From: Alphaproteobacteria bacterium
GTDB lineage: Bacteria > Pseudomonadota > Alphaproteobacteria > UBA7985 > JAUIBT01
DNA: 38,712 nt
NCBI GenBank assembly: GCA_030428565.1
Contig: JAUIDR010000001.1
Location: forward strand, 146,431-185,142
Direction: 5' to 3'
Part shown: positions 9,040-17,424 of the stretch, one piece after another
Layout: each line of letters starts with the position of its first letter
How positions within the stretch are numbered: position 1 is the first letter of the stretch
Notes under the pieces: model-generated
What the model was told of the DNA's origin: nothing
Seen by the model: the letters and a program-made list of their open reading frames with translations, nothing else
Database searches by the model: none
Made by a program: the position numbers and the translations under genes

Positions 9040-10428
9040 TTAATCCGCGCCGTTACAGTTTTTTGTCGCCTGCGTATAATCGTGACCATCGCTTATGTTC
9101 CGGCGGAAGCAAGAGATGGTAGCGGCGGCCGAAGGGGTGTTTTTGCAAAGTTCCAGAGCGTTGCTCCAACTCCACTTGTCCCCGCCACCGTAGCTAAGCC
9201 CCCCGTGCATCACATGCTGGAAGCAGGTCGCAGGTTCGGTGGAGTTTACCGTCCCACAAAGCCTGTCAATGTTGGACTGGTTCCAGGTCTTGCTGCCCTG
9301 GTAGTCCCAAGCAATTTTGCCCTGGATTGCTTCGGCGCAGGAGGCTGAGGTTTCCTTGTTCGCCGGCTTAAATCGGAAGGTTGCATCTCTGCGAAGCAAG
9401 CTGGGCGATTGCACGCTTGCCAGATCGAGTTTCAAAACGAAGCCCTGATGGCGCAGGAACTGCCCAGGAAATGCAACAGACTCAAAGCTTACAAAGCTGC
9501 CCGCCACGGAGGATTCGAGCGGTCCGCGCACAATAAACTGTGTTGCTGGATCGAACTCACTATCACCCAGCCCTGCGCTGTTGTCCGCTGGCTTCAGGAA
9601 CTTGCCGATATGGGGTCCAGAATGAAGTCGAAGCGCAATTTTTGTGTGGTCTACAGGAACAACGTCGAAACCCTGCCCGATATTGATGCCCTTCAAGATC
9701 TTGCCTGCCTCTCCGTCGAAGGCAACATGGTAATCTGGTGCGGCATCCGCGCTGCCACGTACTTGGTTGTTTATGGAATATGCGAGCAACTTGACCGCTT
9801 CCGGTAGGGCCGGGGCCGTCGCCTCAACCGTCTCGCCGTTCAGCTCAACTTTCGCCGACTTCAGCCTATTGTTTACGGCACAGTTATCAACCTGTGTAAT
9901 GACCACTCGGTTGCGGCCTTCGACCATGAGGGCCTGTAGGTCTTTTGTCCCGGTCTCACCGATCTTGACATAGCTCCCTTCTACAATCGTTCCGTTGGGG
10001 TGCTCGGAGTTGAAAACAGAGATTCGCGCTCCGTCATCCATGCCATCAAATTTTATCTTGAATTCAGTCACTGAAGTACTGGCAGGCACAGAAACGAACG
10101 TCTGGAAGTATGTGTAATCAACCATCTTTTGACAGTTCAGGGTCCACTCGCCCGGAATTTCAGATCTGACATCCATACCGATGATGTCAGGGTCGGGTGC
10201 ATCGCCCCAACCGCTATCCGTCTCACTGGGGATGACGGCAAGCACGTAAGATTCCTCTTCGTTTTCGCCAGTCAGCTTTGACGCAAGTGGCAAGACACTT
10301 TTGCCTTTGTGCATCTGCCAACTGGTGCGGCTAACCCCAGTTTCCTGTGCTATCACCACGCTAGATGACAAAGACACAAGCGCGGTGGCCAACATGCACC
10401 GCAAATAACCATTACAGCTCAACTTCAT
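9040..10428 (-). CDS. Secreted protein with AbfB-like domain and Trp/Cys-rich tandem modules
   Basis: This 462-residue protein has a signal peptide (to about Ala27). Residues ~90-200 form a beta-rich domain of unknown type with one Cys pair. Residues ~296-356 resemble the AbfB/CBM42 arabinose-binding beta-trefoil: SFVSFESVAFPGQFLRH, then FVLKLDL and DATFRFKP. Residues ~371-443 hold two copies of a module with the pattern W-x-x-x-N-(5)-L-C...T-x-x-CF, and a partial third follows. No catalytic domain is evident, so it may bind polysaccharide rather than cleave it. The gene stands alone on the minus strand between the cyclase gene and an integrase remnant, in a region that looks acquired. Confidence 0.75.
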   Translation of the reverse strand: MKLSCNGYLRCMLATALVSLSSSVVIAQETGVSRTSWQMHKGKSVLPLASKLTGENEEESYVLAVIPSETDSGWGDAPDPDIIGMDVRSEIPGEWTLNCQKMVDYTYFQTFVSVPASTSVTEFKIKFDGMDDGARISVFNSEHPNGTIVEGSYVKIGETGTKDLQALMVEGRNRVVITQVDNCAVNNRLKSAKVELNGETVEATAPALPEAVKLLAYSINNQVRGSADAAPDYHVAFDGEAGKILKGINIGQGFDVVPVDHTKIALRLHSGPHIGKFLKPADNSAGLGDSEFDPATQFIVRGPLESSVAGSFVSFESVAFPGQFLRHQGFVLKLDLASVQSPSLLRRDATFRFKPANKETSASCAEAIQGKIAWDYQGSKTWNQSNIDRLCGTVNSTEPATCFQHVMHGGLSYGGGDKWSWSNALELCKNTPSAAATISCFRRNISDGHDYTQATKNCNGAD

Positions 10429-10907
10429 AGTGATTATACTCCCTAGATATATATTTTAGTGAAATTTCGATTGCAGATTCTCCGATTACGGGCTCGTCTA
10501 CAATCGATACCTCCCTTCAAACAGAGCTTTGGCGGGAGGCCATCCATTTGCCAGACCTATTGAAATTTAGGCTTCCAAGACTTGGAGTCTGAAGCGGCAC
10601 AAGCAGTAATGCTGTCCTTAGTCATCATTGGCTAGTCTGGAGCGCCATTGAATTCCTAATCGCCTGTTGCACCTCCAAAAGCCGAATAAAGAGTGCACAC
10701 CTCTGGGGTAGGCCGTCAAGATATGCAGCACTGCTTTTGCGCCAACAATAGGTAAACTAGTGGTTTTTTCCGCCATTCTGTGCGCTGGCCTATACCTTTG
10801 AGTAGCCGTGGCGGGCAAAATACGTTAACCGGATATGCGGTGTGACTCGAGATCGCATTGACAGAGCCCGTTGCGGCTTTGGACTCCGATGATATTGCAT
10901 CAACAGC
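10429..10907. other. 479-base non-coding region next to the integrase remnant
   Basis: No gene is supported here. It is more A+T-rich near 10440-10480 than the core genes. It must hold the promoter of the 9040-10428 gene and may be the eroded body of the integrase gene whose C-terminus survives at 10908-11114, although I could not recover further integrase motifs in any frame. Confidence 0.35.
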
Positions 10908-11114
10908 TTGGGCGCTTGCTATAGCTATGGCCGAGATCGCAGGCACTTGTGGGCCGACCGATCCCTGGGCACATGCGAGCGCGGGGCAAGCCCGACGACC
11001 AACCAACTAGACGCCCTGTTCTTCGGTTGGTCGGGTGGCGACGTGGCCGCCCTCTATTCGCGCGACGCGAATCGCAAAAGGCTAGCTCTTACGGCCTGGT
11101 CTGAGCTGAGCTGA
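10908..11114 (+). pseudogene. Tyrosine recombinase (integrase) C-terminal remnant
   Basis: In this 68-codon frame the last ~45 residues read like the C-terminal end of a phage-type integrase: ASPTTNQLDALFFGWSGGD, then VAALYSRDANRKRLALTAW. The Tyr in ALYSRD fits the catalytic nucleophile and RKRLA the usual tail. The Arg, Lys and HxxR parts are missing and upstream sequence shows no integrase motifs, so the gene is truncated or decayed. It ends inside the CTGAG repeat and lies ~120 bases beyond the 3' end of tRNA-Arg, the classic place for an integrase after integration into a tRNA gene. The similarity is judged by eye. Confidence 0.55.
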
Positions 11115-11135
11115 GCTGAGCTGAGCTGAGCTGAG
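11101..11135. repeat. Pentanucleotide tandem repeat (CTGAG)x7
   Basis: Seven perfect copies of CTGAG overlap the end of the integrase remnant, whose stop codon falls inside the array. A perfect run of this length is unusual and is a likely site of slippage. Confidence 0.95.
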
Positions 11136-11149
11136 AATATTACCCGATT

Positions 11150-11183
11150 CCGCCCGCACCTCAGATCGAGCCGCCCGCACCTC
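11150..11183. repeat. 13-bp direct repeat beside the CTGAG array
   Basis: CCGCCCGCACCTC occurs at 11150-11162 and again at 11171-11183, separated by eight bases, between the integrase remnant and the tRNA-Arg 3' end. It could be an integrase arm site or a simple duplication; the sequence does not decide. Confidence 0.6.
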
Positions 11184-11231
11184 GATTTTTGTCATTTTAA
11201 ATTAATCACTTACAAAGCCGAAATCAGACTT

Positions 11232-11308
11232 TGGCGCGCCCTGTAGGATTCGAACCCACGACCGTCCGCTTAGAAGGCGGATGCTCTATCCAACTGAGCT
11301 AAGGGCGC
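11232..11308 (-). tRNA. tRNA-Arg (anticodon UCU)
   Basis: The cloverleaf is complete: 7-bp acceptor (GCGCCCT at 11302-11308 with its complement at 11236-11242), D loop with AGCTCAGTTGGATAGAGC, anticodon stem TCCGC/GCGGA with loop CTTCTAA, and T loop GGTTCGAATCC. The discriminator is G, and CCA is encoded at 11232-11234. The integrase remnant just beyond its 3' end suggests use as an integration target. Confidence 0.97.
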
Positions 11309-11453
11309 GACGCGGCGCATCATGGCCAGGTTGGTGGCCAAGATCAAGTCCATCCTAACGCCTGAGCTGAAGCATTCCAGTTCCAACACACGGGCCGCTA
11401 GTCAGGCCTCGACACAAGGCTCTACGCTTTCGTGCCAACGGGTGTTGCGCCCA

Positions 11454-12944
11454 TCACCCGACCCAAGGCACGCGAGCGCCAAACTCGATATGCATGGACT
11501 TGATCTGCGTATATTCCTCAACGCCATAAATGCCGGTCTCGCGCCCCCAACCAGACTGCTTAAAGCCGCCGATCGGTAGCTCGGGCCCGCCCGCTAGCGT
11601 ACAGTTGACCCAAACGCGTCCCGCTTGCACCCGTCGGCCCATTTGCACGGCCGTGTCGATGTCCTTGGACCAAATGCTCGCGGCCAGGCCGTAAACGGTA
11701 TCGTTAGCAATGGCGACCGCTTCTTCGAAATCATCGAAGGGCTGCACCGCCAAGACGGGCCCAAAGATCTCATCGCGCAACAAGGCCGAGCCCGCAGCCA
11801 CATCGGCGAACAGGGTCGGCTCTACAAAGGCGCCCTGCCCGATCTGAAGCGGCTTGCCGCCGCAGACGAGGCGCGCGCCCTCGGCCTGGCCGGCCTCGAT
11901 GGCGGCCAAAATCTGCTGGTTTTGCGCATGGGTGGTGATGGCCCCGACCTGAGTATCCAAATCCAAAGGATCGCCGACGCGAATGCGCGCCAATTTGGCC
12001 GCCACCATGGCTTCGAAGGTCGCCGCGACCGAGCGCTCGACCAGCAAACGGCTGCCGCTGACACAGCACTGGCCCGAGTTAAAGGCCATAGCGAAGGCCA
12101 CCCCATCGGCGGCCGCTTCAAGGTCAGCCGAGGCAAAGACGATATGCGGGTTTTTACCACCGAGCTCCAGGCCCAGCTTTTTAAAGTTGCCAGCGGCCGC
12201 GCTCACGCAGCGCCGCCCCACCGCTGTCGAGCCGGTAAAGGACACCATATCAACTTGCGGGTGGTCCAGTATGGCCTGCCCCACCGTCGAGCCCTCGCCC
12301 GTCACCACGTTGAACACACCGTCCGGCAACCCGGCTTCGGCCAAGATTTCGGCCATCATCAGCGACGTGGCTGAGGTGAACTCGCTGGGCTTACAGACAA
12401 TCGTGCAGCCGGCAGCCAGGATGAACGGCACCCGCTCAGCCAAGATAAAGAACGGGAAATTCCAAGGCGTTATCAGGCCGACGACGCCGATAGGCTCGCG
12501 CGTGACCAGGCCCAACATCTTGTCACCCAGATTGTTGAAGCTGTCACCGTGCAGCGCCCGTGCGGCGCCTGCGGCGTACTCATAGATATTGGCTGCGCCT
12601 TCAACTTCACCGCGCGCCTGAGCCATGGCCTTGCCGTTTTCCAGGGTCTCGTAGTAGGCAATCTCATCGCGACGCTCGCGGATCAGAGCCGCCGCTTTTA
12701 GCAAGATCTCGGCCCGCTCTGCGCCACTGCGAGCCGACCAACGCCGATGATCAAAAGCCCGGCGCGCGGCTTGCACCGCCCGCTCGACATCCGCGGTACC
12801 GCAACGCTGAACTTCGCTCACAGCCCGCGCGTGCGCAGGCGAATAGCGCGTCACCGTCTCACCGCTTTGCGCCTTTTGCCAGGCGCCATCAATAAAGCAA
12901 TCAAAGGCACGAATCTGAGATGGTGGGCGGCTGTAGTCAGTCAT
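11454..12944 (-). CDS. NAD(P)-dependent aldehyde dehydrogenase, betaine-aldehyde dehydrogenase-like
   Basis: This 496-residue aldehyde dehydrogenase superfamily enzyme oxidises an aldehyde to its acid. The cofactor/active-site segments are intact: TPWNFPFFILAERVPFILAAG, FTGSTAVG, catalytic Glu in LELGGKNPH and nucleophile Cys in FNSGQCCVSGSRL. Conserved EIFGPVLAVQPF and GGFKQSGWGRETG follow. These resemble betaine/aminobutyraldehyde dehydrogenases, but the substrate is not determinable. ATG 12944 is preferred because GAGG lies six bases upstream; an in-frame extension to 13016 lacks support. It is divergent from a TetR gene, its likely regulator. Confidence 0.9.
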   Translation of the reverse strand: MTDYSRPPSQIRAFDCFIDGAWQKAQSGETVTRYSPAHARAVSEVQRCGTADVERAVQAARRAFDHRRWSARSGAERAEILLKAAALIRERRDEIAYYETLENGKAMAQARGEVEGAANIYEYAAGAARALHGDSFNNLGDKMLGLVTREPIGVVGLITPWNFPFFILAERVPFILAAGCTIVCKPSEFTSATSLMMAEILAEAGLPDGVFNVVTGEGSTVGQAILDHPQVDMVSFTGSTAVGRRCVSAAAGNFKKLGLELGGKNPHIVFASADLEAAADGVAFAMAFNSGQCCVSGSRLLVERSVAATFEAMVAAKLARIRVGDPLDLDTQVGAITTHAQNQQILAAIEAGQAEGARLVCGGKPLQIGQGAFVEPTLFADVAAGSALLRDEIFGPVLAVQPFDDFEEAVAIANDTVYGLAASIWSKDIDTAVQMGRRVQAGRVWVNCTLAGGPELPIGGFKQSGWGRETGIYGVEEYTQIKSMHIEFGARVPWVG

Positions 12945-13052
12945 AGAGGCCTCGATCATTGGCAGGCTGAAAGGAATTGGAAATTGCAACTGGACGCATA
13001 AAACGCGCAGACGCATTGGCCAAATTCGTTGGCAAACGTTGGCCCTTAATTC

Positions 13053-13066
13053 ACTAAGTAGTTAGT
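13053..13066. promoter_or_regulatory. Candidate TetR-type operator between ALDH and tetR genes
   Basis: The palindrome ACTAAGTAGTTAGT (ACTAA-N4-TTAGT) lies in the 228-base divergent gap, about 110 bases from each start. A short symmetric element between a TetR-family gene and a divergent enzyme gene is a standard operator layout. Binding is inferred, not shown. A direct repeat CGTTGGC x2 lies just to the left (13027-13043). Confidence 0.4.
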
Positions 13067-13172
13067 TTCATAACGCAATCTTGTCAAGCCTGACCGAGGC
13101 GCGCTGGTGGCTGTTTTGCCCTAGGGCTACATATCTGCTAGACCTAGGCCAGAACCGCTTTTAGCACCAATT

Positions 13173-13856
13173 ATGAAGGCAGATGCCACCTTGACCGACG
13201 ACAAGGCGACCGGCGCCACATCCGGCAAAAAGCCCCCGAAAAAACGGGACGCACAGGCGACGCAAAAACGCATTCTAGCAGCGGCCAAGCGCGAATTTGC
13301 GCGCAATGGGCTTGGAGGCGCTCGGGTGGACGTCATCACCGAAAAAGCGAACGTTAACAAGCGGATGATCTACCACTACTTCGGCAGCAAGGATCAGCTC
13401 TTTAAGCGCATTTTGGAGGAAGCCTGGACCGATATTCGCACCGCCGAACAAAAGCTGGAGCTGGACCACCTGCCTCCCAAAGCGGCGCTCGAAAAACTGG
13501 TGCGTTTCACCTGGCAGTACTATTTGAAGAACCCCGAATTCATCAATTTGGTAAACTCGGAAAACCTCCATCGCGGGGCCCACATCAAAAAATCGGAGAC
13601 TATCGAGGCGCTGAGCACCCGCTTCATGGCGATGGTCGGCGACATCCTCAGGCGCGGCGAGGCCGACGGCAGCTTTCGCGCCAACATCGACCCGGTACAA
13701 CTCAACATCACGATTGCGGCTATTGGCTATTATTATCTTACGAACCGCTATACGGGTTCTATTATCTATAAGCGCGAACTCATGGACGAAAAAGCGCTCG
13801 ATGAGCGCCTGTCCTTCAATATCGAGACCATCATGCGCTTGGTGGCCGCGGACTAG
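13173..13856 (+). CDS. TetR/AcrR-family transcriptional regulator
   Basis: This 227-residue protein has a basic, disordered N-terminus (~30 residues). A TetR helix-turn-helix follows at about residues 30-80: KRILAAAKREFARNGLGGAR, VDVITEKANVNKRMIYHYFG, SKDQLFKRIL. The ligand/dimer domain includes FINLVNSENLHRGAHIKKS, which resembles TetR regulators of aromatic or amine catabolism, but no ligand can be named. It is divergently transcribed from the aldehyde dehydrogenase gene with a palindrome between them, so it likely represses that gene and itself. Confidence 0.88.
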   Translation: MKADATLTDDKATGATSGKKPPKKRDAQATQKRILAAAKREFARNGLGGARVDVITEKANVNKRMIYHYFGSKDQLFKRILEEAWTDIRTAEQKLELDHLPPKAALEKLVRFTWQYYLKNPEFINLVNSENLHRGAHIKKSETIEALSTRFMAMVGDILRRGEADGSFRANIDPVQLNITIAAIGYYYLTNRYTGSIIYKRELMDEKALDERLSFNIETIMRLVAAD

Positions 13857-14075
13857 CTTACGGCGCTGCGGCGGCAATGCAGGCAGCTAACGAAGGGCGA
13901 AAAATCCAAGCGCGTTACGCGTATGAAATGCAACCGGGTGCCAACGCCTGGTTCGGGCGCAATGCTTTGAAGTTGACCATGTAGAACGGCGCACAAGTTA
14001 GGCCAACCGCGCGCGCGAAACCAACGCGACCGCTATGGCCGCCACATCAAAAGCTTTGATTTTATGAGAGAAAAC

Positions 14076-14150
14076 TGGAGCGGGCGATGAGATTCGAACT
14101 CACGACCCTTACCTTGGCAAGGTAATGCTCTACCCCTGAGCTACGCCCGC
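14076..14150 (-). tRNA. tRNA-Gly (anticodon GCC)
   Basis: The acceptor GCGGGCG (14144-14150) pairs perfectly with 14080-14086. The D arm reads AGCTCAGGGGTAGAGC, the anticodon stem is TTACC/GGTAA with loop TTGCCAA, and the T arm is GAGTTCGAATCTC. CCA is encoded at 14076-14078. Confidence 0.97.
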
Positions 14151-14303
14151 ATCCGTTTTTGCTGTCGACCTGGGTGGTGTTGGCCTCAGCGATGAGCGGG
14201 TTTATATACCGGCAAAAATGAATTGCAAGCGGAAAGTTGATCTGTTTTTTGTTCCGTGCATTTTTTCTCCGATCCCCCCAATTCGAAGGACGAACAACCG
14301 CCC

Positions 14304-14819
14304 ATGACCGACACCCTTGCCCCCCCAAAGACGGCGGTTGAACTGCTGGCTAAACTGGACGCACTCAACATCACGCACCGGACATTTCAGCACGAGCCGG
14401 TCTTTACGGTCGAAGAGAGCGAGAAGATAAAACTTGAAATGCCCGGCGCCCATTCCAAGAACCTGTTTTTGCGAAATAAGAAGGGCAAGATGTGGTTGTT
14501 TTCCACCTTGGGCAACAAGCGCATTGACCTGAAGCTTCTGGGCGAACAACTCGGTGCGGGCCGCCTGTCGTTTGGCTCACCCGAGCGGCTGATGCATAAC
14601 CTGGGCGTTATTCCCGGTGCGGTGACACCTTTTGCCACCATCAACGATACGCAAGGCGCGGTGCAGATGGTGCTGGATGACGACTTTATGAGCTATGACA
14701 TTGTCAATTTCCACCCGCTGGACAACGCCATGACGACGGCGCTCGCCCCCAACGATCTGCTGCGTTTTCTAGAAGCGGTGGACCATCCTGCCCAGCTCTT
14801 GACGTTCCAGGGCGGCTAA
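14304..14819 (+). CDS. ProX/YbaK-type aminoacyl-tRNA deacylase (PrdX-like)
   Basis: This 171-residue YbaK/ProRS editing-domain protein resembles the free-standing ProXp-ala/PrdX group, which hydrolyses mischarged Ala-tRNA(Pro). Visible signatures are THRTFQHEPVFTVEES, GAHSKNLFLRNKKGKMWLFS, the conserved Lys in GNKRIDLK, LGVIPGAVTPFAT and VNFHPLDNAMTTAL. ATG 14304 is preferred over a GTG at 14256, because the extension carries no family sequence and GAAGGA lies upstream. No partner gene is adjacent; it runs away from tRNA-Gly. Subfamily specificity is inferred from motifs only. Confidence 0.87.
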   Translation: MTDTLAPPKTAVELLAKLDALNITHRTFQHEPVFTVEESEKIKLEMPGAHSKNLFLRNKKGKMWLFSTLGNKRIDLKLLGEQLGAGRLSFGSPERLMHNLGVIPGAVTPFATINDTQGAVQMVLDDDFMSYDIVNFHPLDNAMTTALAPNDLLRFLEAVDHPAQLLTFQGG

Positions 14820-15024
14820 GCAAGCCGCTGCGCGCTATGCCAGCGCTCCAGCCTCCATTTCGGCACTGCAGACCCGAATCAGCAAAAAAGTGCCTCACGG
14901 AATTGTAATGGCCCACCTGCCCTCCCATCTGTTTTGCAATAGTTCGGCGGGGTTTATTCGGCCCGCCCTCGCCCTCCTCTCAAGCCGCCTTGGCGGCCGA
15001 TTTTCCTGACCAAAGGTTTATGTC

Positions 15025-15966
15025 ATGTCCTCCCTGCTTGGCCTCACGCCCGACGCCCCCCAGACAGCAAACGCAGACGCCAGCGCGCTGATCAAAGAGA
15101 CCAGTGAAGCCGAATTCGCCCAAGACGTTATCCAAGCTTCCGAACAAACGCCGGTGATTGTCGATTTCACCGCGCCTTGGTGTGGCCCTTGCAAGACCCT
15201 GATTCCGCTTTTGGAAAAGCACGTCACCGCTGCTAAGGGCGCGGTTAAGATGGTTAAGGTTAACATCGACGAAAATCAAATGCTGGTCTCGCAACTGCGC
15301 ATTCAATCTGTGCCGACGGTCTACGCTTTCTTCCAGGGCCGTCCAGTGGATGGCTTTCAAGGCGCCGTGCCAGAAAGCCAGGTCAAAGAGTTCGTCGGCA
15401 AATTGGCCAAGATGGGCGGCGGCGGAGTCGATGAGAACGCCATCGCAGAAGCCCTAAACGCGGGGCAGACGGCTTTGGACGCCAAAGACGGGGCAGCGGC
15501 CATTGAAGCCTTTCAAGCGGTCCTCATGCAGGACGAGACCAACAAAGCAGCCTACGCAGGTCTGGCCTCGGCCGTGGCTTTGCTGGAAGGGCCGGACGCA
15601 GCACGCGAGTTGATCGACGGCCTAGAGCCGGAATATGCCGACTCGCAGGAGATGAAATCGGCGCTGGCCGCCATCAAGCTGGCCGAAGAAAGCGCCGGAC
15701 TAGTTGAGGAATTGCAGCCCTTGGAGCAGCGCTTGGCCGCCGATCCCAACGACCACCAAGCCGCATTGGACTTGGCGCAAGCCTTGGCGGGCATGGGTGA
15801 AAAAGATCGTGCGGTCGATACGCTGATCGCCTCAATTCGCCTGGATCGAGATTGGAACGATGGCGCGGCGCGCGCCAAGCTGCTAGAACTGTTCGAAGCA
15901 TTTGGACACGGCGATGCGGCCACAAAAGCAGGCCGCCGCAAACTATCCTCTTTGCTGTTCAGCTAG
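15025..15966 (+). CDS. Thioredoxin-TPR chaperedoxin, CnoX/YbbN-like
   Basis: This 313-residue cytoplasmic protein has an N-terminal thioredoxin domain (~residues 25-135) with a complete active site WCGPCK (Cys53, Cys56), followed by an Ala/Leu-rich helical TPR-like region (~140-300). The combination is that of CnoX (YbbN), a redox chaperone that protects clients from over-oxidation and hands them to GroEL or DnaK. In E. coli the active-site pair is degenerate, whereas here both cysteines are kept, so reductase activity is plausible. A GC-rich hairpin lies upstream (14984-14997). The LON-domain gene follows within 100 bases on the same strand. Confidence 0.88.
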   Translation: MSSLLGLTPDAPQTANADASALIKETSEAEFAQDVIQASEQTPVIVDFTAPWCGPCKTLIPLLEKHVTAAKGAVKMVKVNIDENQMLVSQLRIQSVPTVYAFFQGRPVDGFQGAVPESQVKEFVGKLAKMGGGGVDENAIAEALNAGQTALDAKDGAAAIEAFQAVLMQDETNKAAYAGLASAVALLEGPDAARELIDGLEPEYADSQEMKSALAAIKLAEESAGLVEELQPLEQRLAADPNDHQAALDLAQALAGMGEKDRAVDTLIASIRLDRDWNDGAARAKLLELFEAFGHGDAATKAGRRKLSSLLFS

Positions 15967-16048
15967 GCTTTCGAACGCGCGCCCACCGAAAGGCGAAGGG
16001 CGCGCGTCGGGGGCTTTACAAACCGCCCGGGTGAGACATGTTGAGGGT

Positions 16049-16771
16049 ATGACAGCTTTTGCCCCTAAAACACTTGATGCGCTTCCCAGCCGTCTGCCCA
16101 TTTTCCCGCTTACCTCGGCTTTGTTGATGCCCCAAGGGCAGTTGCCCTTGAACATCTTCGAGCCGCGGTACCTGGCCATGGTGAACTATGCGCTGGCGCA
16201 TGAGCGCTTGATTGGCATGATACAACCGCGCCAGCCGGGTCAGCCCATGGGCGAAGCCGACGTGTTCTCCGTCGGCTGTGCGGGGCGCATCAGCGCCTTT
16301 GGAGAGACCGACGACGGGCGTTATCACATCACGCTGACAGGCGTTTGCCGCTTTGCCTATAAAAACGATCAAACGATCGCTGAGGGCTTTCGGATGGCCG
16401 ACGTAGATTTCGCGCCATTTGCCTTTGATCTGGCCACAGAGAGCTCTGAGGGGGCTACAAGCGCTGTTGGGGACGAAAGCGAGACCGGAGCAGACGATCA
16501 ACGCGCCGAGCTGATGAAGAGCCTGACCGGCTATTTTACACTCAAAGGCTACAGCGCAGACTGGCAGAAATTGCGTAACACGCCGACGCTGACCTTGGTC
16601 AACTCTTTGGCCATGATCCTTCCGTTTGAGCCATTAGAAAAACAGGCGCTGTTGGAAGCCAAGCACCTGCCCGAGCGCGCCAGCATGTTGACCTCGTTGA
16701 TGGACATGGCGAGCCGGAGCCAAGACGAAGAGAGCGCCAACGACGACAATGGGCCGCGTAGCTATCAATAG
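16049..16771 (+). CDS. LON N-terminal substrate-binding-domain protein
   Basis: This ~240-residue protein is a stand-alone LON N-terminal domain (PUA-like) without the ATPase and protease parts of Lon: LPIFPLTSALLMPQGQLPLN, IFEPRYLAMVNYAL, IGMIQPRQPG, GCAGRISAF and YHITLTGVCRF. Stand-alone forms are common in alphaproteobacteria, usually beside a thioredoxin-TPR gene as here; their role is not established. The start is uncertain: ATG 16049 or GTG 16031. The frame stays open back to 15902, but that part overlaps the upstream gene and shows no family sequence. The last codons lie in a 24-bp tandem duplication. Confidence 0.85.
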   Translation: MTAFAPKTLDALPSRLPIFPLTSALLMPQGQLPLNIFEPRYLAMVNYALAHERLIGMIQPRQPGQPMGEADVFSVGCAGRISAFGETDDGRYHITLTGVCRFAYKNDQTIAEGFRMADVDFAPFAFDLATESSEGATSAVGDESETGADDQRAELMKSLTGYFTLKGYSADWQKLRNTPTLTLVNSLAMILPFEPLEKQALLEAKHLPERASMLTSLMDMASRSQDEESANDDNGPRSYQ

Positions 16772-16798
16772 AACGGGCCGCGTAGCCATCAACAGTTA
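16751..16798. repeat. 24-bp tandem duplication spanning the stop of the LON-domain gene
   Basis: Two imperfect copies beginning GGGCCGCGTAGC (16751-16774 and 16775-16798) lie back to back. The stop codon at 16769 is in the first copy, so the second copy is untranslated. The unit length is a multiple of three. Confidence 0.8.
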
Positions 16799-16995
16799 GT
16801 AGCCGACAGGCTTGGCGTGGTAGAAATTGTTTATTGCCACGCCCTTGCCTCCAAACAAGGCCCGAATGGCCAGCTTGCTCGAACAATGCGGCTTTTCGCA
16901 ATTGCGCAAAGGCGTTACATTGCTTGAAACTCTGAAGGCCGAAAATCGTCGGCCTCCAACTATCACGGTTCCAATCCGACGAGGCCCTAGTAAAC

Positions 16996-17223
16996 ATGTC
17001 CCAGACAAGCCGCGACGTTGACCCTGCCCTGCTTGAAGTCTTGGTCTGCCCATTGACCAAAGCCACGCTGACCTTTCAAGCCGACAGCAACGAGCTCATT
17101 AGCTATGAAGCCGGGCTGGCGTTCCCAATCCGTGGCGGCATCCCGATCATGCTGGAAAGCGAGGCCCGGCCGCTCGAAGAACGCGAGCGCGCCAAGCCGA
17201 AAGCCAACGCCGCCCCCGCGTGA
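16996..17223 (+). CDS. Trm112-family small protein
   Basis: This 75-residue protein has the Trm112/YcaR fold signature: [16 protein letters not shown], then [18 protein letters not shown]. Bacterial members are small stabilising partners or zinc-ribbon-like proteins. Here the first conserved position is CP, but the other zinc-ligand cysteines are absent, as in many bacterial homologues. The Lys/Glu/Ala tail is variable. It is the last gene of the plus-strand series (thioredoxin-TPR, LON-domain, Trm112), a common alphaproteobacterial neighbourhood, and converges on era. Confidence 0.88.
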   Translation: MSQTSRDVDPALLEVLVCPLTKATLTFQADSNELISYEAGLAFPIRGGIPIMLESEARPLEERERAKPKANAAPA

Positions 17224-17424
17224 ACGCCCCAGGGTGGTGGCTTGGACTGGAGACCAGATCGACCAAAACGCTTGCGCCGCTACAAGATAATGTAAGGCAG
17301 CAGCGCTAGCGGCAGCGCCTGCAAGCTCACGGCCATCCAAGTTGCAGCGTCATTCGGCCGCCGTGCAGCCTGCGTCCCTGCCCTGCCATCGTTGGCAAAC
17401 GGTGCGATCGGACAGCGGTTTGCA

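Noticed and set aside
11625-12374. 249-codon plus-strand frame opposite the aldehyde dehydrogenase
   Set aside because: Antisense shadow of a gene with intact catalytic motifs.
14984-14997. GCCGCC-TT-GGCGGC hairpin before the thioredoxin-TPR gene
   Set aside because: A two-base loop is too tight and the T-tract is weak, so it is not called as a terminator.
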